Source of the DNA: Treponema sp.
GTDB taxonomy: Bacteria; Spirochaetota; Spirochaetia; Treponematales; Treponemataceae
Assembly: GCA_024402635.1 (NCBI GenBank)
Contig: JAKSTJ010000004.1
Span: forward strand, 1 to 64,000
Direction: 5' to 3'
DNA: 64,000 nucleotides
The translations under genes were made by a program, and so were the position numbers. Shown here one piece after another: positions 16,081 to 25,685 of this stretch; within the stretch, counting starts at the first letter, position 1, and the number at the start of each line of letters is the position of its first letter. The notes below the pieces were generated by a model that had not been told where the DNA came from, did no database searches, and was given only the letters and a program-made list of their open reading frames with translations.

Positions 16081-17677
16081 AAAAATATTTTTACTTGGTT
16101 GTATGATAATTGGATTAACAGGGTGTAAATCTATTAAACAACCGGATTCTGTTGCAAAAGAATTAAATTATAGTGATGAAGAAGTAATAAAAATTGAAAT
16201 TAACAGAATTGAAAAATTAAAATCAAAAAATGCTGTAAAAGCTTTATGGCGTTCCTATTTTCTTGGAAACGAAACAGTTATAAAAGAATGCGAAGATGCT
16301 GTTCTATCGGATTTTGATAAAGCAATAGAAGATAATGATTACTCAAAAGCAAAAATTCTTAAAGATTCATTGAGTGTTTATGGTTATAAAAATATTTCTT
16401 CTTTAGATAATAAACTAAAATCTTTAAATAATTCTGTTGTACCTGGAACAATTGTTGATAGAACAAAACTTCCTAAAAGCATTGCAAATTGTGTAGATGC
16501 AACTGTAACTGTTTGGGTTGATAAAGGAATTAAAGTTGAAAATGGTTCTGGAATTCCTGATATTGTAATTGGCTCCGGTTTTTTTATTGATAAAAGAGGT
16601 TATATTATAACTAATAATCACGTAATTCAAGATTGTGTTAATCCAAAATATGAGGGATTTACTCGTCTTTATATAAAATTACCTGGTGATATGGATACAA
16701 AAATTCCTGCGAAAGTAATTGGTTATGATCCGATAATTGATCTGGCTTTATTAAAAGTTGAAATTGAACCGGATTTTGTTTTTGAACTTGGTTCTTCAAG
16801 TGATTTAAATGTTGGTGATAAAATATCTGTAATTGGAACACCAATTGGATTAGAAGGAACTTTAACTTCTGGAATTATATCAAATACAAAACGAGAATTA
16901 ACTAAAATTGGAAATGTTTTCCAGATTGACGCAGCAGTAAATTCTGGAAATTCCGGTGGCCCAATGATTGATCAGAATTATAAAGTTCAGGCTATTATTT
17001 TTGCTGGTATGCTTCAATTTCAAGGATTGAATTTTGCAATTCCTGTTGAATATTTAAAACAGGAACTGGAACTTTTATATCTTGGTGGAGAAATCACTCA
17101 TCCTTGGATAGGTGCCTATGGACATACAATCAAAGTAAAAAATGCAAATAAATGGCAGGAAGTACAGTATGTTTTGCCAGGTGGTTCAGCCCATTTTGCA
17201 GGTTTAAGAAAAGATTGTATCATCAAAGAAGTAAATGGTACAAAAATTAATTCGGTAGAAGATTTTCATTTTGCTTTATTATCACAATCTGTAGGTAGTT
17301 TGATTAAATGTAAATATTCTTTAAATGATGAAGAAAGAGAAACATTGATCTATCTGGAAAAAAGACCATCTCGTCCTGCAGTTGAATTTTATAATAGTGA
17401 TTATATAACAGATTCATTTATTCCATTATATGGAATGAAATTAAAAGCAGCATCGACATCAAACAGAAAATCATATAGAATAGATTATATTATAAAAGGA
17501 TCCCGTGCAGATGAATTTGGTTTCTCTGAAAATGATCCAATTATGATTAATGATGTAAAAATTGATTATAAAGAAGAAGGAATTTTTTCTTACGTATATA
17601 TTCAACGAAAATCAAAAGGCTTTCTTGATGTTTCAATGATTATTTACACACCTTTTGACAGTTTTAATTATTTTTAA
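16073..17677 (+). CDS. HtrA-like S1C serine protease, probable lipoprotein
   Basis: 534-residue trypsin-fold protease with a lipobox LTGC at Cys18, so probably membrane-anchored in the periplasm. A full catalytic triad is present: His183 in NNHVI, Asp223 in IIDLALLKV and Ser294 in NSGNSGGPM. One or two PDZ-like regions follow (about 345-420 and 450-520). A 130-residue N-terminal helical segment precedes the protease. It overlaps the TPR-like gene by eight bases and precedes lepA by 27. The fold is DegP/HtrA type, but the lipid anchor and N-terminal extension set it apart from classical DegP. The substrate is unknown. Confidence 0.88.
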   Translation: MNKKIFLLGCMIIGLTGCKSIKQPDSVAKELNYSDEEVIKIEINRIEKLKSKNAVKALWRSYFLGNETVIKECEDAVLSDFDKAIEDNDYSKAKILKDSLSVYGYKNISSLDNKLKSLNNSVVPGTIVDRTKLPKSIANCVDATVTVWVDKGIKVENGSGIPDIVIGSGFFIDKRGYIITNNHVIQDCVNPKYEGFTRLYIKLPGDMDTKIPAKVIGYDPIIDLALLKVEIEPDFVFELGSSSDLNVGDKISVIGTPIGLEGTLTSGIISNTKRELTKIGNVFQIDAAVNSGNSGGPMIDQNYKVQAIIFAGMLQFQGLNFAIPVEYLKQELELLYLGGEITHPWIGAYGHTIKVKNANKWQEVQYVLPGGSAHFAGLRKDCIIKEVNGTKINSVEDFHFALLSQSVGSLIKCKYSLNDEERETLIYLEKRPSRPAVEFYNSDYITDSFIPLYGMKLKAASTSNRKSYRIDYIIKGSRADEFGFSENDPIMINDVKIDYKEEGIFSYVYIQRKSKGFLDVSMIIYTPFDSFNYF

Positions 17678-17704
17678 TTATTTAAAATTTTAGGAGTTAT
17701 TATC

Positions 17705-19510
17705 ATGACCGAAATGAAATATAAGCGAAATTTCTGTATTGTTGCTCATATTGATCACGGAAAATCAACTTTATCAGACCGTTTGATTCAGAAGGCAAAA
17801 ATTATTGATGACCGTAAAATGATGAATCAAATTCTTGATAATATGGATATTGAACGTGAAAGAGGAATTACAATCAAAAGTCAGGCTGTTACAATTCCAT
17901 ATCATGCAAAAGATGGTTGTGATTATGAATTGAATTTCGTTGATACTCCAGGACATGTTGATTTTTCTTATGAAGTTTCAAGAGCAATTGCATCTTGTGA
18001 AGGAGCATTACTTTTAATTGATGCAACACAGGGTGTAGAAAGTCAGACAGTAAGTAATATGTATATGGCATTGGAACATGATTTAACAATGGTTCCTGTA
18101 ATAAATAAAATTGATCTTGCTTCTGCAGATGTTCCTTCCTGTAAATCTCAAATTGATAATGAATTAGGTTTAGATTCTAATGATGCAATGTGTGTTTCTG
18201 CAAAAACTGGTGAAGGAATTGATGAATTACTTGAAGCTATTGTAACAAAATTTCCAGCTCCAAAAGGAAATCCAGATGGTAAACTTGCAGCATTAATTTT
18301 TGACTGTCATTATGATGTTTACCGTGGTGTTGTTGTACATGTTAGAGTAATGGAAGGTCGTCTCAAAACTGGTGATTTAATTAAAATGATGAGTACAAAC
18401 TGTCAGTATAAAGTTGAACAGTGTGGGATTTTTAAGATTAATTATGAAGAAACCGGGGTTTTAGAAGCAGGAGATGTAGGTTATATTATTTCTGGTCTTA
18501 AAACTGTAAGCGATGTAAAAGTTGGTGATACAATTACTTCTGTTGCAGATGGTGTTGAAGAAGCCTTGCCTGGATTTAAAGAAGTAAAACCAGTTGTATA
18601 TTCTTCAATTTATCCAATGGATTCTAATGATTATGAAGAATTAAAAGACAGCATGGAAAAACTTAAATTAAATGATGCAAGTTTGGTTTATGAAAAAGAT
18701 AATTCTTTAGCATTAGGAAATGGTTTCCGTTGTGGTTTCTTAGGTTTACTGCATCTCGAAATTATTCAGGAAAGACTTGAAAGAGATTTTGACCAGGCTG
18801 TTATATTTACCGCTCCATCTGTTCGTTATTTACTTCATCTTTCAAATGGTGAAGATATGTATATTGATAATCCATCTGAATATCCACAAGGAAGAATAAA
18901 GGATGCTGATGAACCATATATTAAAGCAACTGTAATGACTCCTGCCGAATATTTAGGGTCTATAATGGCTCTTTGTACAGAAAAACGTGGTATACAAGTA
19001 AATATGCAGTATCTTGATACCAAACGTGTCGAATTAACTTATGAAATGCCATTATCAGAAGTTCTATTTGATTTCTATGACCGTTTAAAAAGTTACAGTC
19101 GTGGATATGCTTCTTTTGATTATGAAGTTATCGGCTACCGTCCAACTGATCTTGTAAAAGTTGATATTCTTTTAAATGGAAAAATTGTTGATGCTTTGTC
19201 ATTATTAACATACAAAGCAAATGCTGTTGAAAGAGCAAGAAAAGTTTGTGAAAGATTAAAAGGGGAAATAAGCAGACAGCAGTTTAAGGTTGCTATTCAG
19301 GGTGCAATTGGTGGTCAGATTATTGCCCGGGAAACTGTAAATCCTGTTAGAAAAGATGTTCTTGCTAAATGTTATGGTGGTGATATTACTCGTAAACGAA
19401 AACTTCTTGAAAAACAGAAAGAAGGTAAAAAACGAATGAAAATGATTGGTGATGTTGAACTTCCACAGAGTGCATTCCTTGCGGTTTTGAAAGAAAAGGA
19501 AGATAATTAA
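17705..19510 (+). CDS. lepA: Elongation factor 4 (LepA)
   Basis: 601-residue translational GTPase that acts on ribosomes, implicated in back-translocation and 30S biogenesis. The G-domain motifs are AHIDHGKSTLSDRL, RGITIKSQ, DTPGHVDFSYEV and NKIDLASADV. The C-terminal LepA-specific tail has KRKLLEKQKEGKKRMK and ELPQSAFLAVL. Full length, with an AGGAG ribosome site. It ends the tilS-TPR-protease-lepA run. Its stop overlaps the convergent DUF115 gene by four bases and no terminator is visible between them. Confidence 0.98.
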   Translation: MTEMKYKRNFCIVAHIDHGKSTLSDRLIQKAKIIDDRKMMNQILDNMDIERERGITIKSQAVTIPYHAKDGCDYELNFVDTPGHVDFSYEVSRAIASCEGALLLIDATQGVESQTVSNMYMALEHDLTMVPVINKIDLASADVPSCKSQIDNELGLDSNDAMCVSAKTGEGIDELLEAIVTKFPAPKGNPDGKLAALIFDCHYDVYRGVVVHVRVMEGRLKTGDLIKMMSTNCQYKVEQCGIFKINYEETGVLEAGDVGYIISGLKTVSDVKVGDTITSVADGVEEALPGFKEVKPVVYSSIYPMDSNDYEELKDSMEKLKLNDASLVYEKDNSLALGNGFRCGFLGLLHLEIIQERLERDFDQAVIFTAPSVRYLLHLSNGEDMYIDNPSEYPQGRIKDADEPYIKATVMTPAEYLGSIMALCTEKRGIQVNMQYLDTKRVELTYEMPLSEVLFDFYDRLKSYSRGYASFDYEVIGYRPTDLVKVDILLNGKIVDALSLLTYKANAVERARKVCERLKGEISRQQFKVAIQGAIGGQIIARETVNPVRKDVLAKCYGGDITRKRKLLEKQKEGKKRMKMIGDVELPQSAFLAVLKEKEDN

Positions 19511-21153
19511 TCATTTAGAATTTTTAAGAAATAATCAATTTCAGTTCTGATTCTTTTTAAGAAAGATAAAGATTCTGAATAACAATAGCCGTCCGGGAAG
19601 TGTAAATATAAATACTCTCTTGGTTCGGCTATTTTTTTTATTTCTTCATTAATTTTATCTCCTGGAAGTATGATTGTTCCTGTTAAAATGTTTTTTAAGT
19701 AATTAAGTTGATTTCTTTCGTTTTCTAAATAATCATTTAATAATGAAATTGTTTTTTTAGAAAAATCTGATTTTATAATTTTGGAATTTTCATAATTTTT
19801 GTAAATAATTAACTCTTTTGATAAATGTAAATCTATACCTGTTATTCCTAAATCAAATAAATTCTGTTCTCTTGAAAAAAAGGAAATAAAAAGGTTTGAA
19901 TAATTTATCATGACTTTGTTTGAATAAAATATATTATTTTGTTTATCTTTGATTTTTATACTGTTAGAATTAAAGCTGGCAGAATAATTTTCAACAGGTC
20001 TGATTCTATTATTCTGAAGTAATCTTTCAGAATGAGCTAAAGTTCCTTTGGTATGAGTTATTCCTGCACTGTAAGAGAAATCCATTCCGCAAAAATAAAC
20101 TGGAATATTTGTATCTTTACGAAATTGTAATGCATAATAAACCGCTGTTAATCCTACTGAACCAAAAGGATTGTTTTTATGAGGAAGAAAAGATTCATTT
20201 TCTTTTTTATTTAAAAAATCACTGTCTGTAAAAAGAGTTGTAAAATATGAAAGCCGAGATAAATCAATATTTTGATTTATTTCTGGTAAAGCTGATAATC
20301 CTGAAAATATCTGAAAATTGTATTTTAATGTGCCAATAAATGCTTTTGAAATAACAAATTGAGCTTCTTCAATAAAAACGCCGTCTGGAATTATATCGTG
20401 TTTCAATAAAGGTTGTAATGCTGTGTCTACACATAAAATATAATATTGATCTGGATATTTCTTTATAAAATTAATTCCATCTAAAAAACTTTCGCCAGCA
20501 CCAAAAACAATAATTGGTTTATTTATATTTGAAATAAAACTTGAAATAGGGCAGGTTTTTGAAAGAATTTTAAGATTAGTAAAATAATTTTTTGAAAAAC
20601 GGCGGCCAAATTTTGTAAGTGTAATTCTGTTTGCCCAAAAACTCATTATAGAATTAGTACAAGCTTGTGAAAGTTGATTATAAATTCCTTTACAGAATTG
20701 AGTACCGGATGACATCTCCAATGGAATTATTCTTCTGAAAGTTCCCGCCGATGGAAAAACTTTATTTTTATTTGTAATGTATTTTTTTTTGTGAAGAATT
20801 ACAGGTAAATCAAATATTTCTTCTTCTGTAAGTTGAATAATTAAATCAGAGGAAATATTTAATTCAGGATGATTAATAATTGTTTCTTTAGAAAACTCTT
20901 TAAGATTTTTTTCTAATTCGACTGTTATTATTAAGCAGTTTTCTTTAAGTTTTTCTAATAATTCTTTAATTCCGTAATTTAATACAGGACTGAAACATAA
21001 GAAAACTGTTCCTGGAAGAATTTCTAAATTTTGAATGTAATTTTGAATTGCTTTTGCAGGATTATATTTTGAATAGAGAAACTTATTATTGTATGAAACA
21101 GAAAAGCCCTGTGACGTTTCAACGAGACAGGGCTTATTATTTGAAATATCCAA
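19507..21153 (-). CDS. DUF115 / Maf-like protein (candidate flagellin glycosyltransferase)
   Basis: 548 residues, cytoplasmic, no signal peptide. The middle (about 205-400) matches the DUF115 / MptE-like Rossmann fold: PIIVFGAGESFLDGI, YILCVDTALQPLL, then DFSYSAGITHTKGT. In Campylobacter and Helicobacter, Maf proteins with this fold help glycosylate flagellin, and treponemal flagellins are also glycosylated, so that role is plausible but inferred. The N-terminal ETSQGFSVSYNNKFLYSKYNP-type opening fits the family. The start lies 13 bases after the PpiD-like gene. A terminator-like hairpin occupies codons 7-17 and may limit its expression. Confidence 0.72.
   Translation of the reverse strand: MDISNNKPCLVETSQGFSVSYNNKFLYSKYNPAKAIQNYIQNLEILPGTVFLCFSPVLNYGIKELLEKLKENCLIITVELEKNLKEFSKETIINHPELNISSDLIIQLTEEEIFDLPVILHKKKYITNKNKVFPSAGTFRRIIPLEMSSGTQFCKGIYNQLSQACTNSIMSFWANRITLTKFGRRFSKNYFTNLKILSKTCPISSFISNINKPIIVFGAGESFLDGINFIKKYPDQYYILCVDTALQPLLKHDIIPDGVFIEEAQFVISKAFIGTLKYNFQIFSGLSALPEINQNIDLSRLSYFTTLFTDSDFLNKKENESFLPHKNNPFGSVGLTAVYYALQFRKDTNIPVYFCGMDFSYSAGITHTKGTLAHSERLLQNNRIRPVENYSASFNSNSIKIKDKQNNIFYSNKVMINYSNLFISFFSREQNLFDLGITGIDLHLSKELIIYKNYENSKIIKSDFSKKTISLLNDYLENERNQLNYLKNILTGTIILPGDKINEEIKKIAEPREYLYLHFPDGYCYSESLSFLKRIRTEIDYFLKILND
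21104..21135 (-). terminator. Terminator-like hairpin inside the 5' end of the DUF115 gene
   Basis: On the minus strand, AAGCCCTGT and ACAGGGCTT form a perfect nine-base stem around a 14-base loop that can itself pair CGTT/AACG. The transcript then reads TTTTCTGTTTC. It lies about 32 bases after the PpiD-like stop and within codons 7-17 of the next gene. Its shape suits an intrinsic terminator or attenuator for the upstream genes, though the T-run is interrupted. Confidence 0.5.
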
Positions 21154-21166
21154 AAGGTATAACCTT

Positions 21167-22642
21167 CTAGCGCATCATTTTATTAAAGTATGTATTAATA
21201 AAATCATTCTTGAGTTTTGAATTCTTAAGAACTGTTGAATCAATTGAGTTTACATCAAGTGTTCCAACCTGAGATTTTACAATACCAATATCTTCTTCTT
21301 CGATTGTTACTTCTTCAGAAGTTGTATACTGAAGAACTACAACTGAATCTGTCATTACGATTGGATTTGAACATTCATTCATTTTCAAACTGAATGCATT
21401 TTTTAAGAATGATTCATTTGAAGAAGCTGATTTTAATACATCAGAAACAGAAGGATCTAATGAATCAGCAATTGCAACACTTCCGTAGTTTAATGGGAAT
21501 GGAGCAATTGTTACTTTTGTAAGACCAAACTGTTCACATGCTGCATCAAAATCTGAATTTAATACAGCAGTTGTAAAATCTTTTGCTTTTGCAGAGAAGT
21601 AATCTTCAATAATAGTTGATTCATAAGAATAAAGATAAGATGAAACTTTAGAAAGCATGTCAGCATCTGTAAAGTCTGGCTGAACGTTTTCGCTCTTTTT
21701 CTTGAAAATTGAATAACCATTTGATGTTGGAATTACTTTTGTAATAGAACCAACTGAAAGATTTGTAATATCAGCAATATTTGCTTTATCTTCAAGAACA
21801 GCTTCTACCTGATACTGGAAATCATTTGTAATATTTCCTTCTGTGTCAGAAAGTCTGTTATTAGAATATTCTGCAATTGCATCTTCAAAAGTTAATTCAT
21901 TATTGTTGATTCTTGCAATAACAGTATCTGCCTTTGCTGAATCGTCACAAGTAATTACGGATAAATTTAATTTTACAAATTTAGCAGCATTTTTTTCTGC
22001 ATAGTTTAATTTTTCTTCTTCTGGATAAGATGATTTATCAAATGAAACCATATCAAATCCACGTTTTTCTTCATTGAAGTTAGCAAGGAATTTCTTTTCT
22101 GCTTCAGAAATCTTTAAGCCGTAAAGTGTTGTAACGCCAAATTTTTCTGATGATCCATAGAAATCTTCATCATAACTTGAAATCAAGAGATCCTGACGGA
22201 TACTGTTTTTTAAATCCTGAATAGATTTTGGATCTGCTTTATTATAAAGTTTAACTGAGAATTTTCCGTCTTCCTGGAACTGAGGAATTGTTTTTACAAC
22301 TCTGTTTACGCTTGAATCTGAAACTACAAAACCTGCTGCATTTAATGCATCTTCTGCAATATACTGTTTTACAGTTTCTGTAAATGCTGAATTAAAAATC
22401 TGGTAATTATACTGATTTGGATCCATTCCGTACATCTGATAATTTCTTGAAATTCTTTCGAGATTAGAGTTAAAAACTGAACCCTGTTCATAACTGATTT
22501 TTCTACCGTTGTATTCACCAAATGTTAAAATATCTCTTTCAGCCATTGAAGAACCTAAAGAAGATGGCAAAACAAATGCAATAAAACTGATTACAAGAAC
22601 TACAAGTCCACCAAGTGAAGTGAAAAGTGTACCTTTTTTCAT
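21167..22642 (-). CDS. PpiD/SurA-like periplasmic folding chaperone
   Basis: 491 residues with one N-terminal membrane segment (about 8-27) and a periplasmic body. The N-terminal region resembles SurA_N/PpiD: ILTFGEYNGRKISYEQGS, then a helical section with QFQEDGKFSVKLYN. A weakly conserved parvulin-like region covers about 230-325 (ELTFEDAIAEYSNN, SNGYSIFKKKS). PpiD proteins chaperone polypeptides emerging from SecYEG. Catalytic peptidyl-prolyl residues are not obvious, so it may be a chaperone only. It lies 49 bases after ddl and 13 before the DUF115 gene. A good AAGGAAAAT ribosome site precedes the ATG. Confidence 0.78.
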   Translation of the reverse strand: MKKGTLFTSLGGLVVLVISFIAFVLPSSLGSSMAERDILTFGEYNGRKISYEQGSVFNSNLERISRNYQMYGMDPNQYNYQIFNSAFTETVKQYIAEDALNAAGFVVSDSSVNRVVKTIPQFQEDGKFSVKLYNKADPKSIQDLKNSIRQDLLISSYDEDFYGSSEKFGVTTLYGLKISEAEKKFLANFNEEKRGFDMVSFDKSSYPEEEKLNYAEKNAAKFVKLNLSVITCDDSAKADTVIARINNNELTFEDAIAEYSNNRLSDTEGNITNDFQYQVEAVLEDKANIADITNLSVGSITKVIPTSNGYSIFKKKSENVQPDFTDADMLSKVSSYLYSYESTIIEDYFSAKAKDFTTAVLNSDFDAACEQFGLTKVTIAPFPLNYGSVAIADSLDPSVSDVLKSASSNESFLKNAFSLKMNECSNPIVMTDSVVVLQYTTSEEVTIEEEDIGIVKSQVGTLDVNSIDSTVLKNSKLKNDFINTYFNKMMR

Positions 22643-22691
22643 ATTATTTTCCTTATTATATATATTTTAAATAGTAGAATATTTTACCATA

Positions 22692-23822
22692 TTATCTTGA
22701 TGTCATCAAGTTATCTTTTGCCTTGAATCTAAGGACAGCTTCATCAATAAGAAGGTCTACAAGATCATTAAATCCAAGTCCAGCTGCTTCACACATTTTA
22801 GGAAACATGCTGATAGGTGTAAAACCTGGTAATGTGTTGATTTCATTTAAATATACGGCATTTGTATCTTTATCAATAAAGAAATCAACTCGTGAAAGAC
22901 CTGTTGCATCAAGAGATTTATATGCTGCACATGCAGTTTTTCTGATTTTTTCAATATCATTTTCAGAAAGATTTGCAGGAATTCTTAAAGTTGCACCATC
23001 TGGATCGTTATATTTAGCATCAAAATCATAGAAAGTGTGAGTTGGAACAATTTCGCCAGGAAGATAGGCAACAACAGCTTCGTTATCTTTATCTGGAGCA
23101 AAAGTTACAGAATTTCCAGTTACAGAACATTCAACTTCTCTTGCATTAATAGATTTTTCAATCAAAACTTTATCATCCCACTGGAATGCTTCCATAAGGG
23201 CAAAACTTAATTCTTTTCTGTTTGTTGCTTTTGAGGCACCATTAGAAGAACCTGCACAACAAGGTTTTACAAACATTGGATATCCAAGTTCTTTTTCAGT
23301 GTCATCTAATACAGCATCATAAATTGTTGAATCCAGCATTGTTGAACGTTTCATGCAAACATAAGGAACAACTGGAAGGCCAACACTTTGCCAGATCATC
23401 TTTGTTTTTTCTTTATCCATTGTGATTGCAGAAGAAATATGAGTACATCCAACATAAGGAATATCAATCATTTCAAATAATCCCTGGATTGTACCATCTT
23501 CACCATAAGTTCCATGGAGGGCAGGGAAGATAACATCAATATCAATTGCTTTTCCGTCAGCTATTAATGCTTTATTTTTTGCACCAGGAATAACTGAAAT
23601 AAGTTTTGAATCGTCTGTTACAATCTGTAAAGGAGCTTTTGTATCTGCACAGATTCTATCATATTCAGATTTATCCTGAAGATACCATTTTCCGTCTTTT
23701 GTAATACCAATTAAAATAATATTGTATTTTTTAGTATCAATACCTCTAACAATTGATGCAGCTGAAATTAAACTGATTTCATGTTCTCCGGAACGACCAC
23801 CATAAATAACTGCAATATTCAT
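22692..23822 (-). CDS. ddl: D-alanine--D-alanine ligase
   Basis: 376-residue ATP-grasp ligase making the D-Ala-D-Ala dipeptide for peptidoglycan. YGGRSGEHEISLISA is at residues 7-21, followed by PALHGTYGEDGTIQGLFE, MDKEKTK, VKPCCAGSSNG and the metal-binding end VYLNEINTLPGFTPISMFP. The normal residues for D-Ala specificity appear present, so no vancomycin-type change is suggested. It lies 12 bases downstream of murE, forming a peptidoglycan-precursor pair in one transcript. Cytoplasmic. Confidence 0.97.
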   Translation of the reverse strand: MNIAVIYGGRSGEHEISLISAASIVRGIDTKKYNIILIGITKDGKWYLQDKSEYDRICADTKAPLQIVTDDSKLISVIPGAKNKALIADGKAIDIDVIFPALHGTYGEDGTIQGLFEMIDIPYVGCTHISSAITMDKEKTKMIWQSVGLPVVPYVCMKRSTMLDSTIYDAVLDDTEKELGYPMFVKPCCAGSSNGASKATNRKELSFALMEAFQWDDKVLIEKSINAREVECSVTGNSVTFAPDKDNEAVVAYLPGEIVPTHTFYDFDAKYNDPDGATLRIPANLSENDIEKIRKTACAAYKSLDATGLSRVDFFIDKDTNAVYLNEINTLPGFTPISMFPKMCEAAGLGFNDLVDLLIDEAVLRFKAKDNLMTSR

Positions 23823-23834
23823 TATATACCTCGA

Positions 23835-25589
23835 TTATTTAATTATTTCCTTTAATGCTTTTTTAGCCTCTGAAATTTCATCATAAGGCATTGTGTAATC
23901 TTTATAGATGATGCTGTTTTCATGTGATTTTCCCAAAAGTAAAACAATATCACCTTTTTTTGCCATTTTAAAAGTTTCTCTGATTGCCTGTGGACGATCA
24001 TGGATAATAAAAAGATTTTCATCCATAATTTTTCCTTCTTTTTCAGCACCAACTGCAATGTCTTTTAATAAAGTAACAGGATCTTCTCCTCGTGGATCTT
24101 CATCTGCAAGAATAACAACATCACAGAATTTTGCAGCAATCTGTCCTTGTAAAGGTCTTTTTGTAAGATCTCTTTCGCCGCCACTTCCAAAAACAACAAA
24201 CATTCGTCCAGAACAGCGTCTACGGATTGGTGGAAAGATTGTTTCAAAACTTGAAGGGGTATGAGCATAATCAATAATTAATTCAAAAGGCTGACCTTCA
24301 TCAATTACTGTCATACGGCCCTTAATTGGAACCAATTCTGAAATTTTTGATGCAACTTCTTCAAAAGAAAGACCTGTTACACTGCTTACTGCAATAATTG
24401 ATGCCATTAAATTGTAAGTATTAAATGCTCCTGGTAAAGATGCTTTTACAGAGAAATGAGTTGTTTCTCGTGGTAATACAGGATCATAATTTTCAGAATA
24501 GATTGAATCTTTTCCATCTGCAGAAACATCAAAAGAAATTCCATATGTTGCAGATGCAATGTTTTTTCCTGTCATGTATCTTAAATTATCTGGAATTGGA
24601 GGAAGAGGAACTGCATTACTTCCATTTTCTGCTGCGGCTTTTCCTGCTTTTCCTTCTGTTGTAAATCCATAAACGTTATGTTTTGTAGAATTTATAAAAT
24701 ATTCAGCAGATGGATCTTCAAGATTAACAATACCAATAGAATTAATCTTTTTTTCTTTTCCATCAATTATTTTTATATGATTGTGTTTATCTAACGCTCT
24801 GAAAAGATTTGCTTTATCATTTCTGTAGGTTTCAAAATTTTTGTGGAATTCCAGATGTTCCAGTGTAACGTTCATGAAAACACCACAATCGAAGAGAATA
24901 TTTCCACATCTATTAAGTTTTTCTGATAAACCGTGAGAAGAAGATTCTACAACTGCATAAGTACAACCGTTTTCAAGCATTTCGTTTAAATGATGCTGGA
25001 TAATTGGAGCTTCTGGGGTTGTCTGATGCTGAGGATTTGGAACAGCTTCTCCCCCAAAAGAATATTCAACGGTAGAAATAAAACCTGCTTTGTGTCCACA
25101 GGCTCTTAACAATTGCCAGATAAAAGATACTGTAGAAGATTTTCCTTCCGTTCCTGTTACACCAATAACAATAAGTTTTTTTGAAGGTGAATCATAGAAA
25201 GTATCAGAAACTGGTGCCATTGAAAAACGGGCATCTGGTACTTTAATTAAAACAGGTGCAAATTTTGGCTGTTCATCAGATACTGCATTATCCATTGTTC
25301 GTTTTACAATTTCTTTTGCAATTTTTTCAGATAAATTCGAGTCTAAATTTCCTTGAAAAATAATAACGTTGGCACCTTTTGCAATAGCATCAGGAATAAA
25401 AACGTTTCCATCAATATGTGTTCCAGGAAGCGCAAAATAAAGAGAATCTTTGGTAACCTGGCGGGAATCAAAAACAAGATTTGACACAGGAATATTGTTT
25501 ATTTCTGTTAAATCATTACGAATTGAACCATCAGCAGCAACTACAGTGTGTTCAAATGATGGTAAAAGATCAGAAAGTATTTTTGTCAT
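23835..25589 (-). CDS. murE: MurE, UDP-MurNAc-dipeptide ligase adding the third stem residue
   Basis: Mur ligase of 584 residues, longer than the usual 490-500. Motifs: VTGTEGKSSTV (ATP loop), VVESSSHGLSEKL, NVTLEHLEFH, IDYAHTPSSFE and FGSGGERDLTKRP. The substrate-recognition motif is EDPR at residues 497-500 (ADEDPRGEDP), where meso-DAP enzymes have DNPR. Treponemal peptidoglycan uses ornithine, so a non-DAP diamino acid is likely. Extra length includes an Ala/Gly/Pro-rich insertion around residues 300-350. Adjacent to ddl. Identity is secure; the amino-acid specificity is inferred. Confidence 0.94.
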   Translation of the reverse strand: MTKILSDLLPSFEHTVVAADGSIRNDLTEINNIPVSNLVFDSRQVTKDSLYFALPGTHIDGNVFIPDAIAKGANVIIFQGNLDSNLSEKIAKEIVKRTMDNAVSDEQPKFAPVLIKVPDARFSMAPVSDTFYDSPSKKLIVIGVTGTEGKSSTVSFIWQLLRACGHKAGFISTVEYSFGGEAVPNPQHQTTPEAPIIQHHLNEMLENGCTYAVVESSSHGLSEKLNRCGNILFDCGVFMNVTLEHLEFHKNFETYRNDKANLFRALDKHNHIKIIDGKEKKINSIGIVNLEDPSAEYFINSTKHNVYGFTTEGKAGKAAAENGSNAVPLPPIPDNLRYMTGKNIASATYGISFDVSADGKDSIYSENYDPVLPRETTHFSVKASLPGAFNTYNLMASIIAVSSVTGLSFEEVASKISELVPIKGRMTVIDEGQPFELIIDYAHTPSSFETIFPPIRRRCSGRMFVVFGSGGERDLTKRPLQGQIAAKFCDVVILADEDPRGEDPVTLLKDIAVGAEKEGKIMDENLFIIHDRPQAIRETFKMAKKGDIVLLLGKSHENSIIYKDYTMPYDEISEAKKALKEIIK

Positions 25590-25685
25590 ACCTTATATTA
25601 TAATATTAATTCAATGTTTAGTCATCAAAATTATATTTATTATATATTGGTGAAGAATTTATATGTAATTTGGGAGCTTTGTAAT

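Noticed and set aside
19507-21153. Pterin diphosphokinase function for the DUF115 protein
   Set aside because: The MptE label comes from archaeal members of the fold. The long N- and C-terminal parts and the spirochaete setting fit Maf-like flagellin modification better, though unproven.
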